Counted from the stretch's first letter, positions 42,668 to 52,565 are shown. The stretch is 60,627 nt of DNA from Armatimonadaceae bacterium (GCA_030447685.1 JAUJOK010000023.1:14729-75355), one strand, 5' to 3'. A program made the numbers and translations. The notes: generated by a model not told the origin, from the sequence alone.

Positions 42668-44524
42668 ATGCAGCCGCTGCGGCGCTCACGCGAGATCCAT
42701 CATCCCGAGCCGGAACCGGTAATATCGGAAGGACGCCTCCATGTCTTCGGAGTTATTATCCTCATTCTGTTCGGCCTATTAGTGGCACGTCTGTGGTATC
42801 TTCAGGTTCTCCAGGGGGAACGCTTTCGCGGAGCCGCCGACCTGAACCGTTCCCGCCTGATTCGCGCTGTCGCCCCGCGCGGTATTATTGAAGATCGGAA
42901 GGGACGCGTTCTTGTCACCAGCCGGGCGCAGTTCACGGTGTTCGTCGTGCCGCCGGACCTGCCCAAAGCCGAGCAGGAGCGCGCGGTTGTGCTTCACCGC
43001 CTGGCCGTCCTCCTGGAAATAAGCGATGCGGAGCTTTATGAGGCGATAGCGCGCAATCGCGCGGGCAAATCCGATCCGATTCCCGTCGCTCAGGGTGTGC
43101 TTGTACGTACGCTTTCCCGAATCGCCGAAAACCGTCTGCGCCTGCCCGGCGTCACATATCAGGCCGAACCGGTGCGCGATTATCCGGCCCGGCGGCTTGC
43201 CGCCCATCTTCTGGGGGCTATCGGCCAGATCAACGACCGCGAGTTGGGGAGCGCCGAAAACGTCAAACGTGGCTATCTTCCCGGCGACTTCATCGGAAAA
43301 ACCGGCGTCGAATACCAGTATGACCGCTTTTTGAATGGCCGCAAAGGGGGCGTCTGGTATGAGGTGGACGCGCGCGGGCGGCGTCAGCGCACGCTACGGG
43401 TGGATGAACCGGTGGCGGGTGCGACCCTGCGCCTGAGCCTGGATCGTGACGTTCAGGCGGCGGCGGAGCGCGCAATGGGCAGCCATCACGGAGCCGCCGT
43501 CGCCATCGATCCGCGCAATGGGCGCGTTCTGGCAATGGCGAACGCCCCCACCTATGACCCTAATCTTTTCGTTAAGCGCCCGCTGTCCCCGGTGACGTAC
43601 CGCAAACTGCTGGACCCGCGCAACAACTACCCGCTGCAAAACCGCGCCGTCTCGTCGCCGCAGCCGCCCGGCTCCACGTTTAAGGTCATAACCGCCTCGG
43701 CGGGCCTGATGACCGGCCAGATCACAACGGGCACCGGCGACTACTGCACGGGCGGCCTTCGCCTGGGGGGGCGTGCCTATAAGCGATGCCATTCGCGCCA
43801 CGGCAGCGTCAATCTGGAAAGCGCGCTTGCGGCATCGTGCGACGTGTTTTTCTACAACGCGGGCTTCCGCATCGGGCCGACCGTGCTGGCACAGTATTCC
43901 CAGCAGTTCGGACTGGGCGCACTGACCGGCATCGATCTGCCGTCGGAGAAAAGCGGCACGGTGCCGTCGCCCGCCTGGAAACGCGTGATGGCTCCCAAGT
44001 TCGGCAACCCGGATACCACCTGGTATAAGGGAGATACCGCCAATATGGCAATCGGGCAGGGCGATCTGCAAACGACCCCGCTTCAGATGGCGCTGGTCGC
44101 CGCCGGAATCGCCAATGACGGCGTCATCTATAAACCGCAGGTAGTGGACACCGTGGTCGGGTTAAACAAAAAAGTGCTATATAAGATGACGCCCGAAGTC
44201 CTGCATAAGATACCGCTCAGTTCCGAGAATCAGCGTCTGGTGGCCGAAGGGATGCGCTCCGCCGTCGCCGGATCGCGCGGAACGTCGCGCCGTGCCGGTC
44301 TGGGGGCTATCGCAGTGGCGGGTAAGTCCGGCTCGGCGGAAACACGCGGCGGCGGCCCGACCCACGCCTGGTTTATCTGTTACGCGCCCTATGAGAAGCC
44401 GACCATCGCTGTCTGCGTTTTTTTAGAAACCAACGGCGCGGGCCTGCACGGCGGCACGGACGCCGCCCCGGTCGCCCGCGAAATGATGAAGGCGTATTTT
44501 GGGGAAGAGGATAACGACCGTTGA
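42668..44524 (+). CDS. mrdA: penicillin-binding protein 2 (class B transpeptidase)
   Basis: 618 residues from ATG 42668. Membrane anchor at about 22-42 ([17 protein letters not shown]), PBP dimerisation domain ([27 protein letters not shown]), transpeptidase with [10 protein letters not shown] (SxxK), [12 protein letters not shown] (SxN position, here SCD as in MrdA proteins) and AGKSGSAET (KSG). It acts in elongation, normally with RodA, which is not in this window. The TGA overlaps the hslV ATG by one base (TGATG). Confidence 0.9.
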   Translation: MQPLRRSREIHHPEPEPVISEGRLHVFGVIILILFGLLVARLWYLQVLQGERFRGAADLNRSRLIRAVAPRGIIEDRKGRVLVTSRAQFTVFVVPPDLPKAEQERAVVLHRLAVLLEISDAELYEAIARNRAGKSDPIPVAQGVLVRTLSRIAENRLRLPGVTYQAEPVRDYPARRLAAHLLGAIGQINDRELGSAENVKRGYLPGDFIGKTGVEYQYDRFLNGRKGGVWYEVDARGRRQRTLRVDEPVAGATLRLSLDRDVQAAAERAMGSHHGAAVAIDPRNGRVLAMANAPTYDPNLFVKRPLSPVTYRKLLDPRNNYPLQNRAVSSPQPPGSTFKVITASAGLMTGQITTGTGDYCTGGLRLGGRAYKRCHSRHGSVNLESALAASCDVFFYNAGFRIGPTVLAQYSQQFGLGALTGIDLPSEKSGTVPSPAWKRVMAPKFGNPDTTWYKGDTANMAIGQGDLQTTPLQMALVAAGIANDGVIYKPQVVDTVVGLNKKVLYKMTPEVLHKIPLSSENQRLVAEGMRSAVAGSRGTSRRAGLGAIAVAGKSGSAETRGGGPTHAWFICYAPYEKPTIAVCVFLETNGAGLHGGTDAAPVAREMMKAYFGEEDNDR

Positions 44525-45069
44525 TGAAAGCAACCACGATTGTCGGCGTGCGGCGCGGCGGGCAGGTCGCCCTTGCCGGGGACGGTCAGGTGACTCTGGA
44601 AACTACCATCGTCAAGGCGGGCGCGCGTAAGATTCGCCGTATGTATCAGGGGCGTGTGCTGGCCGGGTTCGCCGGTTCCGTCGCCGATGCCCAGGCCCTG
44701 GCCGATAAGTTCGAGGGCAAGCTGGAGCAGTCAGCGGGAAACCTGCGCCGCGCCGTGATCGAGTTCGCCAAGGAGTGGCGCACCGACCGCGTGCTGCGCC
44801 GTCTGGAAGCGATGATGGTGGTTGCCGACCCGGAGCACCTGCTGCTCGTTTCCGGCGACGGCAACATCATCGAGCCGGACGACGGCGTTCTGGCAATTGG
44901 CAGCGGCGGCGCGTTCGCCCAGGCAGCAGCCAAAGCCCTCGTCCGCCACACCGACCTGTCCGCCCGCGAGATCGTCGAAAACGCGCTCCTCATCGCCGCC
45001 GAAATCTGCATCTACACCAACGACAAAATCGTCGTGGACTCCCTCGGGGAAGCAGGCGCTTCCGAATAG
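44524..45069 (+). CDS. hslV: HslV (ClpQ) peptidase subunit
   Basis: 181 residues. Starts [20 protein letters not shown]: removal of the first residues exposes the catalytic N-terminal Thr. [47 protein letters not shown] and the C-terminal [12 protein letters not shown] are family hallmarks. HslV forms a double hexamer that degrades proteins unfolded by HslU. Its partner hslU lies 3 kb away at 48060, separated by four genes, whereas the two are usually adjacent. Confidence 0.95.
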   Translation: MKATTIVGVRRGGQVALAGDGQVTLETTIVKAGARKIRRMYQGRVLAGFAGSVADAQALADKFEGKLEQSAGNLRRAVIEFAKEWRTDRVLRRLEAMMVVADPEHLLLVSGDGNIIEPDDGVLAIGSGGAFAQAAAKALVRHTDLSAREIVENALLIAAEICIYTNDKIVVDSLGEAGASE

Positions 45070-45075
45070 TCAGTC

Positions 45076-45423
45076 TCAGTCGTCCTCCTGGGCATAGCGG
45101 GACCAGCAATCGACGAGTGCGGCGAAGTAACTCGCCTGCGGTGTGGTATCCCCTTCGGGACTGACAGCGGCGGCCTCGCAGTCAAACATGCAACTGATGA
45201 TTTGCTCTAATTCAGCCTCGGTCAACTCTACCTGAAAAAAATCGGTTTCAGGCCCGCCATTATGCATGGCTGGCTTTGGAACCGGCACTTGATGGAGTTC
45301 GCCCATGAGACGCTGCGACAGGGCAGGCTGCTCAACGGCTAAAGCGCGTGCCGTTTCTTCCAACGCGAAGCGGGAGAATGCGTTGGGCTGTCCGCAGATG
45401 GCCTTGTACTCTTTAGGGTACAT
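45076..45423 (-). CDS. small protein of unknown function, possible cassette gene
   Basis: 115 residues, soluble and acidic, starting MYPKEYKAICGQPNAFSRFA and with a FFQVELTEAELEQIISCMFD segment. No family recognised. It starts 24 bases after the attC-like site at 45447-45537 and its stop is 6 bases from the convergent hslV stop. Codon use and base composition look less GC-biased than the neighbours. With the 45558 gene it forms a two-gene cassette-like unit on the minus strand. Confidence 0.6.
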   Translation of the reverse strand: MYPKEYKAICGQPNAFSRFALEETARALAVEQPALSQRLMGELHQVPVPKPAMHNGGPETDFFQVELTEAELEQIISCMFDCEAAAVSPEGDTTPQASYFAALVDCWSRYAQEDD

Positions 45424-45446
45424 AATACTTTTGCCTTCGTCACTTC

Positions 45447-45537
45447 GGCCAATGCCCTATCTCACCGGCGCGAAGAAGCCAACCACCGGGCAACAAGAGC
45501 CTGCTCCATTCGCTTGCGGTGCAGCGCTTGGTTGGGC
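45447..45537 (-). other. attC-like recombination site 1
   Basis: 91 bases on the minus strand, starting GCCCAAC (fits RYYYAAC) and ending ATTGGCC (poor fit to GTTRRRY). The first 30 bases match site 2 (51517-51607) at 26 positions and both contain inverted GCGAA...TTCGC arms at nearly the same offsets. Lies between two minus-strand small genes. Confidence 0.5.
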
Positions 45538-45557
45538 GGTACAAGGTTGCACCCGCG

Positions 45558-46052
45558 TCAGACCAACCTCTCCGGATGCTGGCGGGTATACGAAAGCCAA
45601 TAAGAAAACAGCCCCCACTCTTGACTCTCCCAAACTCCGTAGGCTTCGCGATTCAGCGGTTCCAAAGCCTGTTCAAGTGGAGAGCCATGATACCACTCTG
45701 CCCAGTTTTCAGAGCCAAGTTCTTCCCAATAGCCTTGCACGATGAGGAAGGCACCATCGAACAACTCGGCCATGCGGTCCGCGCCAAGCTCGCGTAGACC
45801 TTCGAGTGTGACCTGCGCGAGACCGACGTGCCTCCAGTTCCCGAAGTGCCAGCCGAGGTCATCCAGAGCTAGGGATACGTCAAGCTCGTAGGTGGAAGCC
45901 ATGGCGCGCAGGCCGGGCCGCAGATTGTTGAGTTCCTGAACGAATGCGTCATCGGCTCTGCGGCCATTGGGCAGGCGGCGCATGAGTTCACGCGCCAGCA
46001 AGTCATAGAGAGCGTCGTCGGTTGTTGCCGTCTTTATGTCGTCAACGGTCAT
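45558..46052 (-). CDS. DUF4375-like small protein, cassette gene
   Basis: 164 residues: DALYDLLARELMRRL, an ELNNLRPGLRAMASTYELDV helix pair, LGADRMAELFDGAFL. The helical pattern and motif spacing resemble DUF4375/DMP19-type proteins, but the match is from memory and not certain. The ATG is 11 bases after a GTTGGGC box (46064-46070) and the stop is 20 bases before attC-like site 1, which is the layout of an integron gene cassette of about 620 bases. Function unknown. Confidence 0.6.
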   Translation of the reverse strand: MTVDDIKTATTDDALYDLLARELMRRLPNGRRADDAFVQELNNLRPGLRAMASTYELDVSLALDDLGWHFGNWRHVGLAQVTLEGLRELGADRMAELFDGAFLIVQGYWEELGSENWAEWYHGSPLEQALEPLNREAYGVWESQEWGLFSYWLSYTRQHPERLV

Positions 46053-46063
46053 GATTGTATACG

Positions 46064-46073
46064 GCCCAACGTT
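46064..46073 (-). other. GTTGGGC cassette boundary box
   Basis: AACGTTGGGC on the minus strand, a perfect GTTRRRY recombination core. The surrounding ATAAT-x5-AACGTTGGGCCGT pattern recurs at the other cassette (52107-52116). No full attC is seen upstream of it. Confidence 0.5.
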
Positions 46074-46186
46074 CTGATTATACCGAAGTACTGCTCGAAT
46101 GTCTCCGCTGCCAAGCAGAGCAGGAACGTAGACGAGCCGGGTGCGGTATAATAGGGCAGTTATTCTGTGCGAAGGGGGTTCAGCCT

Positions 46187-46843
46187 GTGAAACGATGGTT
46201 CCTCGGTGCGGCGGTGGCCGCTGCGATGGCGGTTCCGGCGATGGCCGATGTCAGCGGCGAGTATGTGGAGGCCCGGTCGGCGTCCGTGAATGCGGGCGCG
46301 TGCCACTATAACGGTGAATTGACCACGGCGGGCCGCGAGGCGGTGCTTGCCTGGAAAATCTACAGCGGCACCGTGGACGGCGTGCGCGTGGACGATCTGG
46401 GCGTGGTGGCGGTGGTTTCCGGCAAGGAGAACCTGGCCGATACCAAGAACGCGCGCCGCTCGGTGCTGTATGTGGACAGGCAGGCGACCCCGAAGCAGCA
46501 GGCTGCGCTGGTGAAGCTGCTCAAGGAAAAGGCGGGCGCGGCGCTGGGAACCGTGGTCGCGGTGAAAAGCGCGCCGTTCCAGTTCAAGACGGAGGGCAAA
46601 ACCGTGACGGTTTCGGCGGGCGATGCGGCGCGGCTTTCCGTCAGCAAGTACCCGTGCAATCACTGCATCATGCCGACCCATACCTGGTACAAGCCGTTCA
46701 CGAAGATTGGTGACGCGACCGTCGCGCAGGGGATCGCGACCGGCTACAAGGATGCGACGCTGGGCGTTTCGTGGACGCAGGAGACCAGCGACAACGTGTA
46801 CCTGGGCACCTTCGCCTTTGACAATCAATGTCCGTTTTGGTGA
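46187..46843 (+). CDS. secreted DUF1326-type protein
   Basis: 218 residues from GTG 46187 (AAGGGGG upstream), giving a clean signal peptide (MKRWFLGAAVAAAMAVPAMA). The mature part has the DUF1326 pattern: SGEYVEARSASVNAGACHYN, VDDLGVVAVVSGKENL, RSVLYVDRQATPKQQAALVK, and a Cys pair near the C-terminus (YPCNHCIMP). Function unknown; probably periplasmic. TATAAT at 46147-46152 is a likely -10 box. Confidence 0.75.
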   Translation: MKRWFLGAAVAAAMAVPAMADVSGEYVEARSASVNAGACHYNGELTTAGREAVLAWKIYSGTVDGVRVDDLGVVAVVSGKENLADTKNARRSVLYVDRQATPKQQAALVKLLKEKAGAALGTVVAVKSAPFQFKTEGKTVTVSAGDAARLSVSKYPCNHCIMPTHTWYKPFTKIGDATVAQGIATGYKDATLGVSWTQETSDNVYLGTFAFDNQCPFW

Positions 46844-46894
46844 AGTGATGAGACTGCTTGGGTCTTGTCACTTCCTCCAGAAAACAGATAAAAA

Positions 46895-47854
46895 ATGCTT
46901 CCCCGATTAACTGCCTGCATCCTGGTGGGAGTCGCACTGGCTATGCCAGCCATAGGTTCCTCGTCGGAAACCGCCCTGGATGCCGTCGCCCTATTACGAG
47001 AACTGCGAACAACACAGTATGAAAAAGGAGGGGCAAGCAAGGCGGAGATAGACTACCAGCGCCTGGCAGCCGCCATTGCGCCGATGCTGGAGCTGTCGGA
47101 AAAGCCCCCCGGCTTGTGGCGGCGCATCCCCTGTGACGATTTTCCGGGACAGCCGGGCATCCTGTTGTATCACGCCTTGTTTTCTGCTGTAAGCCGTGCT
47201 GCTTTCGATGCGCCGACGCCGGAAGAAAAAGAAAAGTGGCTGCGTCTGCGGGTAGATTTGGTACTGCGGATGATGCGGGACGGGGAAACGCACCGGGTCT
47301 ACGCGGAGGAACGACTTGGCTTACGTCAAGAACGGGGCTGCGGCCCAGGGATTCCGTGGTCGCTTGCCACGTCGTACCTGCCAGGCGCAAGAGGAGAGCT
47401 TGCTATAAATGGCTTTCTTAAATCGGATGACTGGGGCCTGGCAGTAGGAGTAACCTGGAACAATACGCCGGGAACTATCCTGCTGCGTGACAGAGAGATT
47501 TTCGTCGATGTGGCGGCGCTGCGGGAGGCGGGCCTGCCCCTGCAAGTACACGCGGGGCAGATCACGGCAGCGAACACGCATTGGGACAAAACTATCAAGA
47601 AAGCAAGAATCCCTATCGGTTCCCCTGGCGGCGATCTCAAAAAGGCGTTTCGGGACAAGGGCAAGGTGTACCTGCCCGTTCGCGAATTGCATCGGCAGGG
47701 CGTTTTTGAGGTAAGTGTGAGCTTGGACGGGCAGATGGTATGGGTGTCACCCGAAACGTCTTATCCCGAAGAATCACCCTATGTAGGCTTGCAGGAATGG
47801 GAAGCCATACGCAAGAAAGCGGTCGGCACGGGAACTGGTGTCGCAGCACCTTGA
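46895..47854 (+). CDS. secreted protein of unknown function
   Basis: 319 residues. Signal peptide 1-22 (TACILVGVALAMPAIG). A helical N-terminal half (AAAIAPMLELSEKPPGLWRR, EEKEKWLRLRVDLVLRMM) and a beta-rich C-terminal half; the last 60 residues (YLPVRELHRQGVFEVSVSLD) resemble the copper-amine-oxidase-like (CuAO_N1) repeats common in exported proteins. No catalytic motif. Located between the DUF1326 gene and hslU, so it probably belongs to the inserted segment that splits hslV from hslU. Confidence 0.6.
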   Translation: MLPRLTACILVGVALAMPAIGSSSETALDAVALLRELRTTQYEKGGASKAEIDYQRLAAAIAPMLELSEKPPGLWRRIPCDDFPGQPGILLYHALFSAVSRAAFDAPTPEEKEKWLRLRVDLVLRMMRDGETHRVYAEERLGLRQERGCGPGIPWSLATSYLPGARGELAINGFLKSDDWGLAVGVTWNNTPGTILLRDREIFVDVAALREAGLPLQVHAGQITAANTHWDKTIKKARIPIGSPGGDLKKAFRDKGKVYLPVRELHRQGVFEVSVSLDGQMVWVSPETSYPEESPYVGLQEWEAIRKKAVGTGTGVAAP

Positions 47855-47963
47855 TTTCGTGCTGCGACGAGTACAATCATCCTGACCCCGGCGAGATTGC
47901 AGGCCGGACAAAGGTAGTTTACGTACCAATGGTTTCCTGATGGTGTAAAATAGGTTAATAACG

Positions 47964-48010
47964 CGCCCGGTCGTGCGGTTCGTCCCGCGCGCCGGGCGTA
48001 TCGTATTTTT
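47964..48010 (+). terminator. terminator-like hairpin upstream of hslU
   Basis: CGCCCGG (47964-47970) and CCGGGCG (47992-47998) with an internally paired loop, then ATCGTATTTTT. It lies 50 bases before the hslU ATG and after the 46895 gene. Confidence 0.45.
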
Positions 48011-48059
48011 GCCTGTCTAAAAAATATCCGATGCGTGCCGATGATAAGGAAGGAAGCTT

Positions 48060-49625
48060 ATGAGTCTGACGATGCCCGCCGCTGCTGAGCACGCGGCGGC
48101 GGCAGCAGCCAATATTGAGGAATTGACGCCCCGGCAGATCGTGGCGGAACTGGATCGCTACATCGTGGGGCAGGCGAAGGCCAAGCGGGCGGTGGCCGTG
48201 GCGCTGCGAAACCGACACCGCCGCCGGATGCTGCCGGAAGAGATGCGCGATGAGGTGATTCCGAAGAACATCCTGATGATCGGGCCGACCGGGGTGGGGA
48301 AGACCGAGATCGCGCGGCGGCTGGCGAAGCTGGCCCGCGCGCCGTTTCTGAAGATCGAGGCGACCAAGTTTACCGAGGTCGGCTATGTGGGCCGGGATGT
48401 GGACAGCATGATCCGTGACCTCGTGCAGATCGCGGTGCGCCTGGTGGAGGCGGAGATGACCGAGGCGGTGAAGGAGCGCGCGGACGAGATCGCCCTGGAT
48501 CGTATCGTCGATATTCTTCAGCCGCGCCGCGACCGCCCGAAGACGCAGAATATGCCGATGGGCGACCAGTTCGCGCAGTTCCAGCAGCAGATGGGCAGGC
48601 TGTTCGGCCTGGGCGAGAACGCCCCTGTGAACGCGCCCGGCGGCACTTCGAGCGGAACGAGCAGCAGCAGCGGCAGTGACGGCGATTCCGGGGACGCCGA
48701 ATACGAGCGCCGCCGGGCCGAGCAGGAGACGCGCATTCGCGAGCGGCTTCGGGAGCAGGTGCGCTCCGGCGCGCGCGACGACGAAGAGATAGAGATTGAT
48801 GTGGAAGAGGGCAGCGGCGCACCGTTCATGCAGCTTTTCTCGCCGGGAGGCATGGAGGAGATGGGCATGGACATGCAGGGAATGCTCGGCCAGATGCTTC
48901 CCAAGCGCCGCCGGTCGCGCCGCGTGCGTATCGGTGAGGCGCGCAGGATTTTGGGCCAGGAGGCGGCCCGCTCGCTGATTGACCAGGAAGCGGTAGGGCG
49001 CGAAGCGGTGGAGCGCGCCGAGCAAGGCGGTATCGTTTTTCTGGACGAACTGGACAAGATCACGGGGCGGGGTGGAAGCAGCCAGGGAAGCGGTGGCGGG
49101 CCGGACGTTTCGCGCGAGGGCGTGCAGCGCGACCTGCTGCCGATTATCGAAGGCTCGACGGTGCAGACCAAGTACGGGCCGGTACGGACGAACCATATTT
49201 TGTTCGTAGCGGCGGGCGCGTTCCATGTGGCTCGCCCGTCCGACCTGATTCCTGAATTGCAGGGGCGTCTGCCGATTCGTGTGGAACTGGACGCGCTGGG
49301 CGAAGGGGATTTCCGGCGCATTTTGACGGAACCGAAAAACGCGCTGACCCATCAGTACGCGGCGCTGCTGGGCACGGAAGGCGTCGATGTGCGCTTTGCC
49401 GATGACGGCGTGGAGGAGATCGCGCGTATCGCCGTGGACGTAAACTCGCGCACTGAAAATATCGGGGCGCGGCGTCTGCACACGGTGATGGAACGGTTGT
49501 TAGAGGAAATATCGTTTGATGCGCCCGACGAGGTCCAGGGGCAGATCACCGTGGACGCTGCGTTCGTTCGGGAGCGTCTCAGCGATGTCGTCAACGATGA
49601 GGACCTATCCCGGTACATATTGTGA
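48060..49625 (+). CDS. hslU: HslU (ClpY) AAA+ unfoldase
   Basis: 521 residues, about 80 longer than E. coli HslU. Order: [20 protein letters not shown], Walker [10 protein letters not shown], pore loop GYVGRDVD, I-domain, Walker [29 protein letters not shown], arginine-finger region, [15 protein letters not shown] and the C-terminal LSRYIL that docks into HslV. The extra length is in the I-domain: a Ser/Gly stretch at about 195-225, a charged coil and a Met/Gly-rich [14 protein letters not shown] part. It unfolds substrates for HslV. GGAAGGAAG precedes the ATG; its stop overlaps the fapA-like start (GTGA). Confidence 0.94.
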   Translation: MSLTMPAAAEHAAAAAANIEELTPRQIVAELDRYIVGQAKAKRAVAVALRNRHRRRMLPEEMRDEVIPKNILMIGPTGVGKTEIARRLAKLARAPFLKIEATKFTEVGYVGRDVDSMIRDLVQIAVRLVEAEMTEAVKERADEIALDRIVDILQPRRDRPKTQNMPMGDQFAQFQQQMGRLFGLGENAPVNAPGGTSSGTSSSSGSDGDSGDAEYERRRAEQETRIRERLREQVRSGARDDEEIEIDVEEGSGAPFMQLFSPGGMEEMGMDMQGMLGQMLPKRRRSRRVRIGEARRILGQEAARSLIDQEAVGREAVERAEQGGIVFLDELDKITGRGGSSQGSGGGPDVSREGVQRDLLPIIEGSTVQTKYGPVRTNHILFVAAGAFHVARPSDLIPELQGRLPIRVELDALGEGDFRRILTEPKNALTHQYAALLGTEGVDVRFADDGVEEIARIAVDVNSRTENIGARRLHTVMERLLEEISFDAPDEVQGQITVDAAFVRERLSDVVNDEDLSRYIL

Positions 49626-51364
49626 TACGCGACACAGAAGAAAATCGAACGGAATCGGCAGCACGGAGCATTATCGTCAAAGGCAGCTCTGTAGAGGACG
49701 CCGTCAGCAAGGGCCTGTTTTTGCTGGGCGTTACCCGGCAGGAGATCACCTATCAGGTGCTTCAGCAGGGCGTGCGCGGCAGGAACGGCCTGGTGGGGAC
49801 GCCGTACAAGCTGCGAATCACTGTCGGTGGCGAAAACCCGCTGCCTGCGTCGGAGGAGTCCGCCGCTGCGCCGGAAGACGCCTTCACCTCCGGCGTGCCG
49901 GAGATGCGCGCGGAAGACCTGATGCCGCTTTCGTCACCGGATTTCCTGGCGCTTCTTGACCTGGTGGAAGTCTGCGTCCGGCCCGTCACCCCGGCGCAAA
50001 CAGCGGTGGAAAGCGTGGCCTGGGACGGCGAGGTGCAGGTCGAGGTCGCGCCGTCGCGCATGGAAGCGTTCGCGACCGTCACCCCGCCGCACGGCGGCGG
50101 GCGCGAAGCGGGCGCGGTGGATGTGCATGCGGCGCTGGAAGCAGCGGGCGTTCGCTATGGCATCGATGAGGCCGCAGTCGCTGAGGCCGTGCGCCGCCGA
50201 GGGGCGCGCATCGTGGTCGCCGCCGGTCTGCCGCCGCGCGCCGGTGCGGACGCCTGCTTCCGGTTCATGGGAGACAACGGGGCGCTGGCCGACGAGCCGC
50301 CGATAGGCCGCCAGGTGGAACCGAATCAGGTGGTCGCGGTCAAAACGCCCGCCGGGGAAGGCGCGTCCGGGATGAGCGTTCTGGGCGAGACGCTGCCGCC
50401 GCACATGGGGCGCGACCTGTCCCTGCACGCATTACGCGGGCGCAACCTGCGGGTGTCGCCGGATGGCCGGGAACTGAGCGCGACGGCGAGCGGGGTCGTT
50501 TCCCTGATAGACGGTAAGCTGCATGTCGAGGAAGCGCTGGTGATCGCTCATGATGTTACGTCGTCGGGGGGCAGCGTTTCCTTTGTCGGCGACATCATCA
50601 TCCAGGGATCGGTCGGGCGCGGCGTGTCGGTGCGCGCGGGCGGCCATATTACCGTCACCGGTAATGTCGATGTGGCCGTGGTGCAGGCGGGCGGCAGCAT
50701 TACCGTCGGCGGCGGCATCCGGGGGCGTGGAATGGGCACCGTCCGCGCCCAGGGCAGCGTCACCTGCCGATTTGTGGAGGACGCCCGCATCCATGCCGGG
50801 GGCGACGTTCAGATCGAGGAGTATATGCGCGGCGGCGATGTGCGCGCGGACCGCCGCGCCGTTGTCAACGGCTCCGTCACCGGCGGACAGGTATACGGCG
50901 TTCTGGGCGTGCGCGTGCGTATCGCCGGGAACGAACAGCAGATTCCGACCACGCTGATGGCCGGCAACGCGCTCCGGTTTCGCGAGGAGTCCGAGCGGGC
51001 GCGCGTGCGTATCGCGGCGCTGACGGAGCGACTTCAGGCGGTCGAAGCATTTATCGCCCAGCAACTCGCGGGTGAGCGGCAGGGGACGCCGCTGCCGCCG
51101 GAGCAGCGGGTCGAGGTGGTAAAGTCGGTGGAAGAAAAGGCGCGTCTGCGCGCGGAGATTTCGCAGCTTGCCGAGCAGAAAAACGCCCTGCTGAACCGAT
51201 TGGAAGACCAGCGATCCGCGATGGTGTCGGTGACACAGAAGGCGCACCCACGTACGCGCATCGTCATTGATGAAGCCGCGCTGGAACTGCCGACGGCGAC
51301 ACAGTACGCAAACTTCACCCGTGACACAGCGACAAGCGCCATCCGCCTCACCGCGCTGAAGTAA
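49622..51364 (+). CDS. FapA (DUF342) family protein with Jag-N domain
   Basis: 580 residues from GTG 49622, overlapping the hslU stop. Residues about 15-70 are a Jag/KhpB N-terminal domain ([31 protein letters not shown]). A DUF342 region follows with a long beta-helix of polymer-forming type: [46 protein letters not shown]. The C-terminus is a coiled coil (about 470-540). FapA-like proteins are cytoplasmic and linked to surface behaviour and polysaccharide in some species, but function is not settled. Coupling to hslU suggests a shared transcript. Confidence 0.85.
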   Translation: MIRDTEENRTESAARSIIVKGSSVEDAVSKGLFLLGVTRQEITYQVLQQGVRGRNGLVGTPYKLRITVGGENPLPASEESAAAPEDAFTSGVPEMRAEDLMPLSSPDFLALLDLVEVCVRPVTPAQTAVESVAWDGEVQVEVAPSRMEAFATVTPPHGGGREAGAVDVHAALEAAGVRYGIDEAAVAEAVRRRGARIVVAAGLPPRAGADACFRFMGDNGALADEPPIGRQVEPNQVVAVKTPAGEGASGMSVLGETLPPHMGRDLSLHALRGRNLRVSPDGRELSATASGVVSLIDGKLHVEEALVIAHDVTSSGGSVSFVGDIIIQGSVGRGVSVRAGGHITVTGNVDVAVVQAGGSITVGGGIRGRGMGTVRAQGSVTCRFVEDARIHAGGDVQIEEYMRGGDVRADRRAVVNGSVTGGQVYGVLGVRVRIAGNEQQIPTTLMAGNALRFREESERARVRIAALTERLQAVEAFIAQQLAGERQGTPLPPEQRVEVVKSVEEKARLRAEISQLAEQKNALLNRLEDQRSAMVSVTQKAHPRTRIVIDEAALELPTATQYANFTRDTATSAIRLTALK

Positions 51365-51516
51365 GGACGAAGCCGGGGAAAGGCCGGGCGCTTGCCGGAA
51401 ACCGGAGCGGAAGTACAGGGCCGAGGAACCGAAAAGCCGCCGTTAAATCTACACTCTGCTCACCAAGAGGAACTCTTTGTGGGACCTTCTTTGTGGCCTC
51501 TGCTCGCACAGATGCG

Positions 51517-51607
51517 GCCCGACGACTGAGTTCAGGGGTTGCGAAGAAGCCGATAGCCGGAAATGAGAACCGGCGGCATTCGCGTCCGGTGCAACGCTTG
51601 GTTGGAC
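51517..51607 (-). other. attC-like recombination site 2
   Basis: 91 bases on the minus strand, beginning GTCCAAC (RYYYAAC) 3 bases after the stop of the 51611 gene and ending GTCGGGC (one mismatch to GTTRRRY). Inside, imperfect inverted arms GCGAATGCCGCCGG and CCGGC-tat-CGGC-ttc-TTCGC can fold into a bulged hairpin, as real attC sites do. The interval 51365-51516 beside it holds no gene. Confidence 0.6.
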
Positions 51608-51610
51608 CTG

Positions 51611-52069
51611 CTATGGCTCCTGTGCTCCAAGTTCCTCGCGGCCAGTGGAGAAATCATGCTCAAAATGCCAGCGAACGTCTTTGATGTCCAGTGAAGACAA
51701 TAAAACATTATGTATAGCCTGAGCGGCTGCGGGCTGGATGCCTCTATTGCGTGCCCCAAGTAAAGAGGCGAACAGCCCCGCCCGGCGTTCCAATCGGCCA
51801 ATCCAATCGCCCTCCTCATCAATGTCGCCTGGGCGATAAGCCAGAACAAAGTCATGGCTGGCGTCATCCGTGTAGAAGGTGAAATACCAGCCGAAGTCCT
51901 CCTGCCCCGGTTCCTCATCTGTCCTAATACCACCAGCGCGCAACTCGCGCATGAGCCAACGCGCCACGTCGTCGCCGAAGCAGCAATCGTTGATGAAGTA
52001 GTCTTTCACCTGAGAGGTATTGAAAGCGGTGCTCTTGAAGGTGACGTTCGTTCTCAGAGAGTCGCTCAT
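51611..52069 (-). CDS. small soluble protein, cassette gene, function unknown
   Basis: 152 residues, acidic: SDSLRTNVTFKSTAFNTS, EDFGWYFTFYTDDASHDFVL, GDIDEEGDWIGRLERRAG, DVRWHFEHDF. No family recognised. It lies between a GTTGGGC box 37 bases before the ATG and attC-like site 2 three bases after the stop, a unit of about 597 bases. Base composition is visibly less GC-rich than hslU and fapA. It is on the strand opposite to them. Confidence 0.65.
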   Translation of the reverse strand: MSDSLRTNVTFKSTAFNTSQVKDYFINDCCFGDDVARWLMRELRAGGIRTDEEPGQEDFGWYFTFYTDDASHDFVLAYRPGDIDEEGDWIGRLERRAGLFASLLGARNRGIQPAAAQAIHNVLLSSLDIKDVRWHFEHDFSTGREELGAQEP

Positions 52070-52106
52070 CGAGAAGTGGTTAAACAGCGGCCCGCGCTGT
52101 ATAACG

Positions 52107-52116
52107 GCCCAACGTT
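52107..52116 (-). other. GTTGGGC cassette boundary box, second copy
   Basis: AACGTTGGGC on the minus strand, upstream of the 51611 gene. Bases on both sides match the other box at 46064-46073, including ATAAT upstream and GGGCCGT-ATACA downstream. Confidence 0.5.
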
Positions 52117-52287
52117 GTAATTATGTTGCACTTTTGCGACATAGTCTGCTGTAGGCTATCTGCTTTTAACGCACTTTCCTTTATGGCGCGAAAGGCTGCC
52201 CGAAGCGCGGAAACAGTGGTAAAACAGGACCGCAGGCGCGTACTATTGTCACTGCCACTTGGCGTATGCCTGCTTGGAGAATAGGTT

Positions 52288-52515
52288 ATGGATACAATCG
52301 CTGATTCCTTCAAGACGCGCGAACGATTTTTAGTGGCGATAAAAGGCGTGCTCCAGGTCGAGGCGGAATCCGCCGAAGAGGCGAATCATAAAGCCGGGGA
52401 ATGGATCGCGGCAGCGGGAAAGGGGCAGGCTGAGTCCGATGAAGTCACGGTCGGCTGGTTGCGTATCGAGCCGTTCGAGGAGAATCATCCCGGCTTCCGC
52501 CGCGAAGGCGGGTAA
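52288..52515 (+). CDS. small protein of unknown function
   Basis: 75 residues: KTRERFLVAIKGVLQVEAES and a following helix-strand pair ending WLRIEPFEENHPGFR, the pattern of a small alpha/beta (ferredoxin-like) domain. GGAGA precedes the ATG. No family recognised. Upstream 170 bases hold no gene. Confidence 0.5.
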   Translation: MDTIADSFKTRERFLVAIKGVLQVEAESAEEANHKAGEWIAAAGKGQAESDEVTVGWLRIEPFEENHPGFRREGG

Positions 52516-52565
52516 GGCTGCCGAAAGAAACATAGGGAAAAGTACGCGGAATACGGCATAACTCT

